Positions 42,925 to 53,920 of a DNA stretch of 64,000 nt are shown piece after piece (the stretch's first letter is position 1; each line of letters opens with the position of its first letter). The translations under genes were made by a program, and so were the position numbers. The notes under the pieces were generated by a model that was not told the origin of the DNA, ran no database searches, and saw nothing but the letters and a program-made list of their open reading frames with translations. This DNA is from Hygrophila difformis (taxonomy: Eukaryota; Streptophyta; Magnoliopsida; Lamiales; Acanthaceae), in the NCBI GenBank assembly GCA_030278955.1, contig JAOANR010000002.1:21314057-21378056 (forward strand). Reading direction: 5' to 3'.

Positions 42925-42926
42925 AT

Positions 42927-42938
42927 TGGTATCAGAGC
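42927..42938 (+). other. Primer-binding site (initiator tRNA-Met), copia element
   Basis: TGGTATCAGAGC two bases after the 5' LTR. Confidence 0.95.
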
Positions 42939-42973
42939 CACACGCTCTGCAAGCGAGATCTAGACATAAAAGT

Positions 42974-44641
42974 ATGGATAGCCAAGGTGGTTCGGTGACC
43001 AGACCCCCATTGCTCGATAGATCAAACTATGCATACTGAAAAGATCAAATGGAGGCATTTCTCATCGCTCTAGATGAAGGAGCTTGGGATACAGTAGAAA
43101 ATCAATACCATTCTCCAGTAGAAGAAAAAGATGGTGTCAAAACCGTCAAACCAAGGAGTGAATGGACTGCAACCGAGAAACTTGCTGCATCAAAGAACTC
43201 CAAAGCCCTGAATGCGATTCACAATGCTCTTACAAAGGATCAATACAGACATATTGTTGGATGCAAAATTGCATACAACGTCTGGACCACTTTAGCCAAT
43301 ACCTACGAGGGTATGGCTCTGGTAAAGAAATCAAGAATCATTACACTTGATGCTCAATTTCATAAGATTATTATGGATGATAATGAAACTGTTGGCCAAT
43401 ATATTGGTCGTATCCTTGATCTAACCAACCATGCCCTTCAGCTTGGCAAAGTGTATTCTCAGCAGGATATTGCAGGTAAAATCATTGGGACGCTTCCGGA
43501 AAGGTTCAATGCAAAAGTAGCTGCACTTGAACTATACAAAGACTTTGATAAATTGCAGGTTGATGAACTGATGGGAATCCTACAATCATGGGAAATGGAT
43601 CACTGCCCCAGGGGCAAAAGCAAACCAGTAGCATTCAAATCCGTGACCAAGGATGTGGATGACTTAACCATGGAAGATCTTGATGACTACAGTGATGAAG
43701 AAGAATTGGCCATGCTGTCCAAAAGGCTAAATCAGATCATTAAGAACCGTAGATCTAGATTCAACTCTTCTATGAGGAAGGATGCCGGGACATCAAATTC
43801 CAAACCTACTCAGAAAGGCTTGAAGTCGTTCGACAGAAACAGATCCAAACCTTCTAAGACTGAGGATGACAAAGAAATCATCTGTTTTGAGTGTGGGGGA
43901 AGAGGCCATATCAAGAAGGACTGTGCCAATCTTCGACCAAAGGAGTCAAGCAAATCTTACCAAGTAACATTCAGTGAGTCCGAAGATGAGAAGGAGTCCA
44001 GTGAACATGGTCCAGACTATGGAGTGGCGTTCGTCGGGACATGGGATTCAGAAAGCGATGATGTAAACGATGCAGGTACCAGTACTAACTCAGTCAATAT
44101 GGTTTCTTCTAACATGGTACATTCCTTTGTCAGGGAACATGATGAAAGTGTCAGCAAACTTAACGATCTCTATGAAGAAACGTTCGAGAAATTGGAAATT
44201 TCTATTGCTGAGTCAGTAGAACTGTATGTCGAGAATGGAAACTTAAGGGAGCATATCCAGGGTCTCGAAAGCAGAAATCAGGAACTTGAAAAGATATTCA
44301 AAGAACTGTCTGAACAGGTGAACGAACTACGTGAGAAAAATGCAGAACTCCAAAAAGATAATAATGAGCTGGAGGTGGAAAAGGTTGACTATAAACTATG
44401 GTACTATAGTATGCTTGGCAAGAAAGATGCTCTCCACACCGAACTAACTGAAGTTCAAGACAAACTTGCCAAAGCTGAAAGCACTCTAGCAGCACTAAAC
44501 CAGGGAAAAGCCAAGCTAGATGATGTCATTGCAATGGGGAGGCCTAGCAGCAACAAACAAGGCTTAGGATATCAAGCCTCCACCTCAAAAGGAGAAAAGA
44601 AAAGCAAGTTTGTATCCGGAGGAATGCTGAGTGAACACTGA
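42974..44641 (+). pseudogene. gag: Gag of the copia element, with an early stop
   Basis: Start ATG 42974 (MDSQGGSVTRPPLLDRSNYAY). The 22nd codon is TGA (43037-43039) where copia Gags have Trp (usual YxYW), then the same frame runs on without interruption to TGA 44639-44641. It contains the copia Gag core (about 43160-43600), the knuckle CFECGGRGHIKKDC near 43880, an acidic region and a long heptad-rich coiled coil (about 44150-44500) typical of SIRE Gags. After the second stop the frame stays open into a second knuckle, CDYCKLEGHKTKNC (about 44726), and protease. Two in-frame stops mean no full product in this copy. Confidence 0.88.
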
Positions 44642-46372
44642 ACTACCAAGAAACCTTTTCGTCATGAAGGAAGAAACAAATGGACAAGAAGACCACCTCC
44701 TCCAATTCCACTCAGATGCGACTACTGCAAACTTGAAGGCCACAAAACTAAGAACTGTGGAATCTTAGTAAGAGACCTACAAGCAGGAAGACCTATCACC
44801 TGGCCAAACGATAAAATCAAGACGAATGGGTTCCTAAAGTTCAGAACAGATGCCATGTTGCCTTCTTATCACAAAAGAAGAAATCTATGGTACTTTGATA
44901 GTGGGTGCTCCAAACACATGACTGGTGAACAAAACTTGCTCAAACATTACAAGGAGATTGATGGAGGATTTGTTGTAATTGGAGATGGTAAAAAGGGTGC
45001 CCTGGTTGGACAAGGAACCATTGAGAACAACGGCTCACGAGAACTATCACCGGTGTTCTTTTTTGATGGACTCCAAGCAAACTTGATTAACATCAGTCAA
45101 TTGTGTGATGAAGACCTTGTGGTGCAGTTCACCAAGAAAGATTGTCAAGTGCTCAACCAAAATCAGGAATGCATTATGAGAGGTTTGCGCTCTAAAAATA
45201 ATTGTTATCATCTTGTTCAAACAAGCAATCTTGGCTCAATTGCAGGTAAAAACCACATCATGCTATGGCATGAAAAGCTTGGGCATCTCAACTTCAAAGA
45301 TCTGATCAAACATAGTAGAACTGAAGCAGTCAAAGGCCTTCCTCACTTCAAAAATTCCAACGTGGAGTTCCGTGACGAATGTGCCAAGAACAAACAGCAT
45401 AGGAGTTTACACAAGCTGTCTGAACACCTCGGATCGACCAAATGTCTGGACTTATTGCACATGGATCTTATTGGTCCTACTGAGGTTGAAAGCTTGGGAG
45501 GTAAAAGATATGTTTTTGTATGCATTGATGATTATTCCAGATATACTTGGGTAGACTTTCTCAGGGAAAAAGGTGACGCCTACAAAGCTTTTGAAAAACT
45601 ATGCAATCGCCTCATGACTGAAAAGGATACCACAGTAAAGAGGATTCGAAGTGATCACGTTCGAGAATTTGAAAACCAGTCCTTTGAAGAATTTTGCACC
45701 ATTCATGGAATCAAGCATGAATTCTCCGCGCTGAAAACTCCTCAACAAAATGGTGTGGTGGAAAGAAGAAATCGCACCCTACAAGAGATGTCAAGGGTCA
45801 TGCTGAACGCCAAAAATGTTGCCGAGTTCTTGTGGGCTGAGGCTGTCAATACTGCATGCTACACCAGAAATAGGGTTTACTTAAGACCGAATTCTCTCAT
45901 GACTCCATATGAAATATGGAACGGTAAAAAGACATCCATCACTTACTTTCATATCTTTGGTAGCAAATGCTTTGTGTTAAATGACAGAGAACATATGGGA
46001 AAATTCCAAGAAAAGAGTCATGAAGGAGTGTTCGTAGGATACTCTATCACAAGCAGAGCATACATGATATACATTCCAAAGACAAGGAAAGTTCTTGAAT
46101 CCACAAATGTTGCGATTGAAGATGTCTCCTGCAAGGATCCTGCTCAACTAAATGAAGATGAAGTTTCGTCTACACTACCTAGCAGCCAGAATTTGGGACA
46201 AATCAATGCTGAACAAATCACCTCCAGCAACGAATCCACGGAAGTCGTTCAAACGCCCACTCTGGACACCTTGCCATATGACTCTGAGCCTGAGAAAGAC
46301 CTCAATGGAGTATTCACAAACATCATGATCCTGAAGGTATTCACAAATATCATGATCCTGAAGATGTCATAG
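44642..46372 (+). pseudogene. pol: Pol of the copia element, first part: second knuckle, protease, integrase
   Basis: Same frame as gag, with no ATG until 44855. Protease motif DSGCSKHMTG near 44897. Integrase: WHEKLGHLN gives the two His; the Cys pair reads FRDEC where the family has a Cys at the Arg position, so one zinc ligand is lost. Catalytic region intact: HMDLIGP, RSDHVREF (Gly to Val beside the Asp) and PQQNGVVERRNRTL. The frame ends at 46372 after an almost exact 27 bp tandem duplication (46311-46364). RT continues in another frame, so at least one frameshift lies around 46290-46370. Confidence 0.85.
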
Positions 46373-47982
46373 GTGATGTAAATGAGAAAAGGAAAACCCG
46401 GGGAAGGAAGATCAACTTCAAAGAACTAGCTGGCTTACACTGCTATACATCGAAGATCGAACCAACCAAAGTGGAAGAGGCTCTCCAGGATGAGCATTGG
46501 ATAAACGCCATGCAGGATGAACTACTTCAGTTCAAAAGAAATGAAGTTTGGACACTTGTTGAAAGACCCAAAGATAAGAATGTAATTGGTACCAAGTGGA
46601 TCTTTCGCAACAAAAGTGATGAGAAAGGGAACATTACCAGAAATAAGGCACGACTAGTTGCCCAAGGATACACACAGGTTGAAGGAGTAGACTTCAGTGA
46701 GACATTTGCCCCCGTAGCTAGAGTTGAAGCAGTTCGACTCCTATTATCCATTGCATGCTCATTAGGGTTCAAGCTCTATCAAATGGATGTCAAGAGTGCC
46801 TTCCTAAATGGATGGCTTAATGAGGAAGTATACGTGCAGCAACCCAAAGGATTCGAGGACCCTCATCATCCACAACATGTCTACAAAGCTCTATATGGCC
46901 TAAAACAAGCTCCTAGGGCTTGGTACGAGAGGCTGTCCTTATCCAAGTACCTGCTCGAACATGGATTTGAAAGAGGAAGTCTTGACAAGACTTTGTTCAT
47001 CAAAAGAGAAAGCAAAACAATACTAATTGCTCAAGTCTATGTAGATGACATAGTCTTTGGATCAACACATCATGTGCTCAAAGACCACTTCATCGAAATA
47101 ATGGGTAAGGAGTTCGAAATGAGCATGGTCGGGGAACTAACCTATTTCCTTGGCTTGCAGGTAGCACAAAAGAAAGATGGCATATTTCTCAGTCAAACCA
47201 AGTATGCTCGAAACATTGTCAAAAAGTTTGGCATGGAGTCCAGGAAACCTGTCCGAACACCTATAGGAACTAATGACAGATTGAGCAAAGATCCTAGTGG
47301 TCAAAGTGTAGATCAGAAACTCTATCGAAGCATCATTGGGAGCTTACTATACTTGGCTGCAAGTCGACCTGACATAAGCTATGCAGTTGGAGTATGTGCT
47401 TGCTACCAAGCTGATCCAAAGGAATCTCACTTGAAAGCAGCCAAAAGAGTGATCAAATATGTTTCAGGGACAAGTGATCTTGGTATATGGTACTCTAAAG
47501 AATCTAATCTTTCCCTACTTGGTTATAGTGATGCAGATTGGGCAGGTGATGCGGACGACAGAAAAAGCACAACAGGAGGATGCTTCTACATTGGAGCCAA
47601 CCTAGTCAGTTGGTACAGCAAGAAACAAAGCTCCATCTCACTCTCAACTGCCGAAGCTGAATACATTGCAGCTGGAAGATGTTGTGCACAATTAATGTGG
47701 ATGAAGCAAATGATGCTAGACTATGGAATTGATCAAGAAGTCCTCACTATACTATGTGACAACATGAGTGCAATCAACATCTCAAAGAACCCAGTTCAAC
47801 ATGGGAGAACCAAGCATATTGAGCTCCGACACCACTTCACTAGAGATCTTGTTGAAGATGGAATTGTGTCCATACAACATGTCGGAACTACTGAGCAACA
47901 TGCATACATTTTCACTAAGGCTCTTGATCGTGAAAGATTTGAAAAACTAAGAAGGGATCTTGGTCTTTGCACGATCACATAA
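46373..47982 (+). pseudogene. pol: Pol of the copia element, second part: RT and RNase H
   Basis: One long open frame from the frameshift to TAA 47982. RT motifs [45 protein letters not shown] and the active site YVDDIVFGS (about 47038). RNase [30 protein letters not shown] and a C-terminal AYIFTKAL, where the family has ADIFTKAL; that Asp is the fourth catalytic carboxylate, so this RNase H is probably dead. Ends GLCTIT. Confidence 0.88.
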
Positions 47983-48424
47983 AATCCCAAAGATCATGGA
48001 ATAAGTTTTTGTTTATGCAAATTTCCCTAAGTTCAATTCCTACATATTTTATTCCCTTATTTATATTAATAGTATATTTTGTCTAATATATGCAGTTAAG
48101 ATAAATTTTTGCAGGATAAAAAACATACCATAATTTGAAATTTTGGAATCAAATTTGAACTCGATGTGACAGGCGCCTGAGGCGGGAACGGTTACCTGCA
48201 CTATCCGTTCAAAAATCGTGATGACGGGGGTTATGGGAAGTTGTGATCCTCTTTCCATGTTTAATTAAGGGAAGTTCTTCATTCAAATCGTGCCCATATC
48301 ATAACTTGATTGTGCTTCCTTACTTCTCCCGTTCTCTTCTTGTTAAGAATCTTCTCCATACATTCTCCAAAGAAAGTGTGCGTACTCACTTGTTCTTGTC
48401 AAAAAGCTCTTCTTTTTAGCAACA

Positions 48425-50790
48425 ATGGTGAAGACACGAGGAAGACAAAGCTCGAAGTCTCAAGATCCTACTCCCGCAGCTTCAACGGGAAGAAAGAAAG
48501 TCATATCTCCGGAGGAATCGAGGGCCAAGGGACGTGCGAAGGCTGTCCAGAAGGCGATTGGTGAGCAGACAGTCTCGGAAACACCATCGATTGTACCTGG
48601 TCCATTCTCTTCTTCATCTCCCTCCACTGCCGGAGGAAAAGGTGCTTCCACCGTTGCTGTTCATGATCCCCTGGACATAAGGGCAGAAGTTGCTGGAGCC
48701 AACACCATGAAACAGCAGGGAGAAGGGACACAAAAAGCAAAAGAAAAGGCGGTCTCCACCTCCAAACCAAGGGAGAAAGCAGTTGCGAGGAAGAACGCCT
48801 CAATCAGCGAACGAGTTCAGGCAGACCTTGCCAAAGCACTGGAGCCCCTGGATTCTATTCTTTCGAACATTCCCTCTATGGGATCTGACCAAGTGACCAA
48901 AGCTGTTGTGCCCGATAAAGTAGCTGAAACCGCACCCAAGGATGCACAGAAGGTGTCCACTACAAAGACCAAGAAGAAAACTCCTGTGAAGAAGGTTGTG
49001 ATAGAACCAAGTGTCGTGACCGACCCTGCTCCTGTCACCATCACGGAAGTAACCCCTGAAGAACCTCTTCAGATCACTGCCACAGACCCAAACTGGTTCA
49101 CCGAAGGCATCTGAACCTGTCACTGAACCACTTGACGAGGAACAGCTCGACTCAGATTATGTGCAAGAGGCTGATGATGAAAGCTCAGGAGATGAATCCA
49201 TGATCGACATCAGCGATGACGAAAGGAATGATGCTGTTAAGAGATTGCATGGACCGCAAGTCAGAAAAGGAAACATGCCCTGAGGAAAGAACCTGAACAA
49301 GTTGCTCCTGCCAAAGAACCTGTTCACACTGAAATTGAGCAGGAAGAGGAAGAAGAGAACGAGAGTTCCTCAAGCTCTGAGGACGATCAGAATAAGGAGT
49401 CCGGATGAGACACAAAACATCTTCAGGACAATGCCCCTGAGCCAACTGAGTGGGAGAATCCCACTGAAGACAAGTCCGAGGAATTGGGATCTCAAGACAC
49501 TCAAAGCGAGGAGGAAGAGTCCGAGGAAGAAGGATCCGAAGAAGAAGAATCAGAAGAAAAAGTCGAGGAAGGTGTTGAGGCTGAGCCCCTTGAAGAGGAG
49601 GAACCCCAGACTGAAATACAAGAACCAACTCCACCAGCAAGGAGTTCACCCAAGGAGTCCGAACCAACGAAGCGGACTCGTTCTGAACCAGAAGGGTCTT
49701 CCAAAGCCACTGGATGCAAGAAAAGGAAGACTGTCTTATCCTCATCTGAAGAGCATGAACCAGAAATCATAGATGCAGGGAACGCCATATCCACTGCTTT
49801 CTACTATGAAGTGTCCGAGCACTATTTCACGACTGTACTGGAGAAGATGAAGGTGCACCCCGAGATTTGTTTTGCTGCCACTCAATATGAGGAGATTGGA
49901 TGGCACAAATACTTGGAAGAAAGGTCTCTACTTTTCTGGAGAACGGAGATCAAACAGGTTAAAGGATAGCTAGTTAGGCATTTCTGCAAACCTGAGCTCT
50001 GACGTCCTCAACATCAAAAGCCCTTGGTTTGAACTCAACTATGCACATGGAGAATTGCTTGAACTCAAAGCCAAGGCCCTGAACCGATTCCTCCAGGTAC
50101 CTCGAACTTCTCTAAAATCTGTTTACTCACGTGGTGCAAAGTTTTCTATGAACACAATCGCTGAGACACTAACTGGATTAGAAGGGCAAAGATTTCGTGG
50201 CAAGGGGTTAAGTGCAGGTGTTCTGACACAAAGGTTTTCACTACTATACAAATTGTGTGCACATAATATCATGCCCACTGCTAACCATTCTGTTGTGTCC
50301 AAAAGCATGTGCAAATTGTTGTTTGCTATAGATCAAAAGTATGAGATCAACTATGGAGCACTTGTGCTTGAACAAATGTTGGGCTTCGCTGGCAAGATTA
50401 AGAGGAAGTACAACACCACACTTCCCTATCCCGGACTCATTTCTGAATACCTGAAGCATCTCCATATTCTTGGAGACAAGCATGATCGTCCTGACGACAA
50501 TGCTGACTTCAAGTTATCTGCTGCCTTGGTTGAAAAGAAGCCTGATTTTGCCTGGACCAGAAGGACGGATCCCTGCGAAAGATACTTTCTCTATGTTTCG
50601 TGAGGAACTAACTGACCATATCAACCATCTCAAAGTACTGGAAGCTCAAGTACACAGTCGTGTGCAAGCTGCTGAAAAGCTGTTCAGACAGCTTCCTGAT
50701 GTATGGTCGGATGAAGAACATGACATGGTTACCAATCCAGTGGAGGAATCTGAGGACTCGGATGCAGATTCCTCTGAAGAATTTGAATGA
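48425..50790 (+). pseudogene. Extra ORF downstream of pol (env-like position), broken
   Basis: SIRE-lineage elements often carry an additional ORF between pol and the 3' LTR, called env-like by position. Here it is in pieces: 48425-49114 (ATG; MVKTRGRQSSKSQD, Lys/Ala/Thr-rich), 49484-49969 (acidic SEEEE repeats, then a folded segment FYYEVSEHYFTTVLEKM), 50055-50603 and 50470-50790 (C-terminal coiled-coil and acidic tail). The pieces lie in at least three frames, with a shift near 49104 and others near 49970-50055 and 50560. The 50055-50603 part (SLLYKLCAHNIMPT, HSVVSKSMCKLLFAI) resembles the domain annotated as putative plant transposon protein. No signal peptide or membrane anchor is visible, so a true envelope role is not supported. 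Confidence 0.7.
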
Positions 50791-51255
50791 TGCATGCCCT
50801 TTTGGGCAAAATGTGCGCCAGAGGGGGAGTTAAGTTGATGTAACCGTTGATCGGTTCCTCTGGCAAGCACTACAATCAAGGAGGGGGAGTCTGGTGAAGA
50901 AAAGTTTCTGTTGATGAAGGGTAACATTTTTAATTCTGTCTGAACTACTTTTGTGAACTGTTTATGACTGTTTTTGGACAATTGCACAATGGCCTGTAAT
51001 AATTAAATTGTGATCTTTCATGCCTTATTTGGTTTGATTGCCATGTGCCTGTTTTTGATGTAAATGCTCCTAGATTAAATGGATAGGATTATATGTACGG
51101 AGCATTAGAGTAGTTTGTCTTGAATTGGGAAAAATTGTAATCGGTGGTTGGGACTAAATGGGAATTATTTCTTAATTTCTGTACTTGTATAAATGTTTGG
51201 ACATCGGTTTGATCAACTCATATACTGGCCCACATTCTGCCAAAAAGGGGGATAT

Positions 51256-51645
51256 TGTTGGGAACCAGTTTTGAGCAAATGTGTTCACAACCGCTGTCTG
51301 AACTACTTTGGTGGACCAACCCCGACAGCAGTCGACAAACTATTTAAAGGAAGAGATGCTGGCGAATCTGCTCAAGAATATTCTCCAACGGCTAGCTGAT
51401 TCCTTGCCCGGATCGTGCAAAAGAAGTATGGAAACAAAGATCTCTTATCCGGGCAACTCCATTCTAAAGAAAGGGTTAATTATGGCAACAAAATCCTACC
51501 TTGAATGGAGAGATGTTTTTCTCTCTTGAAATACGCCGGCCAAGGGAAGTGGTGCTCACGACTTGTATTATTGATTCACTCCCTTGTGCGTTTGTAAGAT
51601 TTGACAAGAGAAAAACATATTCCTTCCGTGTTCGTGAATTTATCA
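51256..51645 (+). repeat. 3' LTR of the copia element, truncated
   Basis: Matches the first 390 bp of the 5' LTR, then breaks after GAATTTATCA into unrelated sequence. The missing 526 bp is not found further right, so this is a deletion junction and not a simple nested insertion. Confidence 0.88.
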
Positions 51646-53310
51646 GTTACAGCCATTTTAAAGACCTATTGATTCCTTATGAGAAATCCTAAGTTGGTGA
51701 TTATGTGATTGTGTTACAAATTTATAGTGATACTTGCATTGCCTTGGTATTGAGTGAATTTTTACCCTGTTCATATGAGAGAACTTCATACACTTATATA
51801 CATATTTTCTTGTGCGATCTTGGTGAGGGTTGAGCTAAGTGGGAGTGTTGGTATTGAGGGGACAAATGAGAATTCGGTTTTGACATCTGCTCGAGTTTGT
51901 GATTGGTTGTAGTTTAACTTTTATACATTTTGGTGGCTATTATGTGTGTTGGACATTGCTAGGTCTTAGTTCTACCTTGTTCAGGGACGAACAAGACTTA
52001 GTGTGAGGATGTTGATACCTTGCACAGAGTGCGGTATTTCCTTGTGATTAAGTAAAAAGTTAAAGGTTTAATTTATGGAAAATGTGGAATTAATTGCTAA
52101 AAACAGTGATTTTGAGGAGAAATACTTAAGTGTGATCTCATTTATGATTTTATACATTTTAATGAATTTTGTGGTGAGATTGCATGATTTTAGGTGTTTT
52201 TAGTAAGCCAAAGGAAAAAGGACCAAAAAGAAGTCAATTGGAGCTCAAAAACTCGGAAAACAGAAGACTGAAGACGGATCTCACAGCGAATCGACCGCGC
52301 ACGACGGAGAACCGCCGCGCGCTGGCTGCGCGGTCTGGACAGGACCGCGCGCAGACCGCGCCATTCCCGAGAGCAGCCCAAATCTTGGGCTGATTCAGTG
52401 TATCCCGCGTATCTCCTGACTGATTCGTATTTTCTGCTATCCAGTCTATAAATAAAACGTCTCAAAGCCAATTCAGGGTTCCGATTTCTATTCAATTAAT
52501 CTCAGAATACTCCATATCTTTTATCATCCATCATCTGGGAAAAGAGAAGAGCAAGTTGAAGGCAATCCAGTGGAGATCTACACCGGACTTTCTTCACCAA
52601 ATCTGTCATAGAACATGTTTTCTTTTATTATTCTTTTGCGTTTTTGTGACATTATGATAGGTTAATCCCATCGTTTGGGGAAACCTAGATTTGACATTGT
52701 TGATGATTGCTTTTGTTTTATGAATTTCGTTAATTACATGTTAATTTGTTAAATTCTTATGTGTGTTTGGTGAGGCCGAAAGGAGATCTGAACTAGGGCT
52801 TTATATTGTTTAAGTGGTTGAAAAATACTTAAAATAAAAATAATGGAACAAATTAATTCTAATGATTGATAACTTGAAAAAGAGCCAAAATTGTTAGAAC
52901 CAAACTTAGGATAATCACTAGCCAGAGGAATTGCATGTCATTAAAATCGGGAGGTTTCTAAATTGTGATAATTCTAAGTAGGCATATTAATTAATTAAAA
53001 ATTGGATTTTTATATGCAATTGCAAAGTTTATCAACAATTGAAAGATCTAGGGATCCCCATTCATCATCTAGTGCATAAATCAATTATCTCTATCTCTCA
53101 TTTATTAATTGGAACTTTTATTGTTTAATTTTAATTGCAATTTTAGGAATTTAGATAAACCAAATCTATTCGCATTTAAATTTTCGTCGCTGCTTGAATT
53201 TAATAAATTATAGCAATTCATTGTTCCCTGTGGATTCGACCCGGTTTCACCAGATATTACTTGGACCGTACACTGCGGGTTGTGTTGGAAAATATTCCAC
53301 ACACCACCCC
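51646..53310 (+). mobile_element. Fragment of a Tat/Athila-like LTR retrotransposon
   Basis: 51646 to about 52009 looks like the end of an internal region: GTTCAGGGACGAACAAGA and TTAGTGTGAGGA is the purine-rich context that precedes 3' LTRs in this gypsy branch. The LTR starts at TGTTGATACC (52010) or TGATACC (52013). A CGCG-rich block (52284-52370) and TATA box (TATAAATAA, 52447-52455) mark its promoter. Near 53221 is TTCCCTGTGGATTCGACCC, typical of the LTR 3' part in Tat/Athila elements. The right end is uncertain (about 53300). No PBS follows, so it is a partial copy. Confidence 0.6.
52281..52455 (+). promoter_or_regulatory. Promoter of the Tat/Athila-like LTR: CGCG cluster and TATA box
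   Basis: At least six VCGCGB matches within about 90 bp, ending about 75 bp before TATAAATAA (52447-52455). The layout parallels the Tekay LTRs although the sequences are unrelated. Confidence 0.55.
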
Positions 53311-53790
53311 CTTTTAAATCAAAACTTCCATGGATTTATTCCATTACTATTGTTGAGCTCATTTGAGGAATGCGTTCCTCCGTTTTGGTTGTACAATCCA
53401 ACCATTTTTATTAAGCTTATTTTATACTCTTCACAGTATTATAAGCTCATTTGCGAATTATATGCTAGCTTGTCCGGAATGTGGTTAGCATATACATTCA
53501 GCCGTAATATTTATTCTAGCATTAGCGTATTTGAGGCAGACCGGAATACGTGGCAGTAGCACCCCACCCTTTTTCCCGCTCTTTGCTTCCGCTGTTTTCT
53601 TTGGAGGAAAATGGGGGTGTTACATTATTTCCATTCAGATTAATCAAGAGATGAAGAAATCAACTTTGATTAAAAATCTCTTGGTGAGATTGAACAAAAC
53701 CCCAACAAAACAAAAAATCTACTCCTTACTAAGTTCTCAATTAAGAACAAGCAAGATTTCATTGATTACGCCATTTTTAACTAGTTTTTG
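53311..53790. other. Unassigned junction region
   Basis: No gene recognised. The motif GGGGGTGTTACA at about 53612-53623 looks like an LTR terminus of the Tekay type, without a recognisable LTR to its left. Low-scoring open frames here are not called. Confidence 0.35.
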
Positions 53791-53791
53791 C

Positions 53792-53842
<51 letters not shown>
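53792..53842. repeat. (TTA)n microsatellite
   Basis: About 17 TTA units followed by a T run, just left of the LINE target site. Confidence 0.95.
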
Positions 53843-53843
<1 letters not shown>

Positions 53844-53879
53844 TTTTTTTTTAATCCATTATTTAATTACTACATAAAT

Positions 53880-53909
53880 GGGTTTAGGGTTTAGGGTTTA
53901 GGGTTTAGG
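53880..53909 (+). repeat. Interstitial telomeric repeats at the LINE 5' junction
   Basis: GGG followed by TTTAGGG three times and a partial fourth: about four plant telomere units, exactly between the left target duplication and the first LINE bases. The first in-frame stop upstream of ORF1 (TAG 53906-53908) is made by this tract. Confidence 0.9.
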
Positions 53910-53920
53910 TCGGAGAAGCG

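Larger units (their letters stand above)
42009..51645 (+). mobile_element. Decayed Ty1/copia retrotransposon, SIRE (Sirevirus) type
   Basis: 5' LTR 42009-42924, PBS 42927-42938, gag 42974-44641, pol to 47982, a further broken ORF 48425-50790, polypurine tract AAAAAGGGGGA (51242-51252), 3' LTR 51256-51645 cut after 390 bp. Integrase precedes RT, so it is copia; a long coiled-coil Gag with two knuckles and an extra ORF after pol fit the SIRE lineage. Over the 390 shared bp the LTRs differ at about nine sites (2-3%). Coding frames carry several stops and shifts. No target duplication can be expected because the right end is missing. Confidence 0.9.

Noticed and set aside
48460..49794. Minus-strand and alternate-frame open frames over the copia post-pol ORF
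   Set aside because: Ser/Asp-rich translations are antisense readings of the acidic Glu repeats; frames such as 49302-49772 are Lys/Arg-rich shifted readings of the same repeat.
53880..53909. A chromosome end or a healed chromosome break marked by TTTAGGG repeats
   Set aside because: Only about four units, and the same target-site sequence continues on the far side of the LINE, so the tract belongs to the LINE insertion and not to a terminus.
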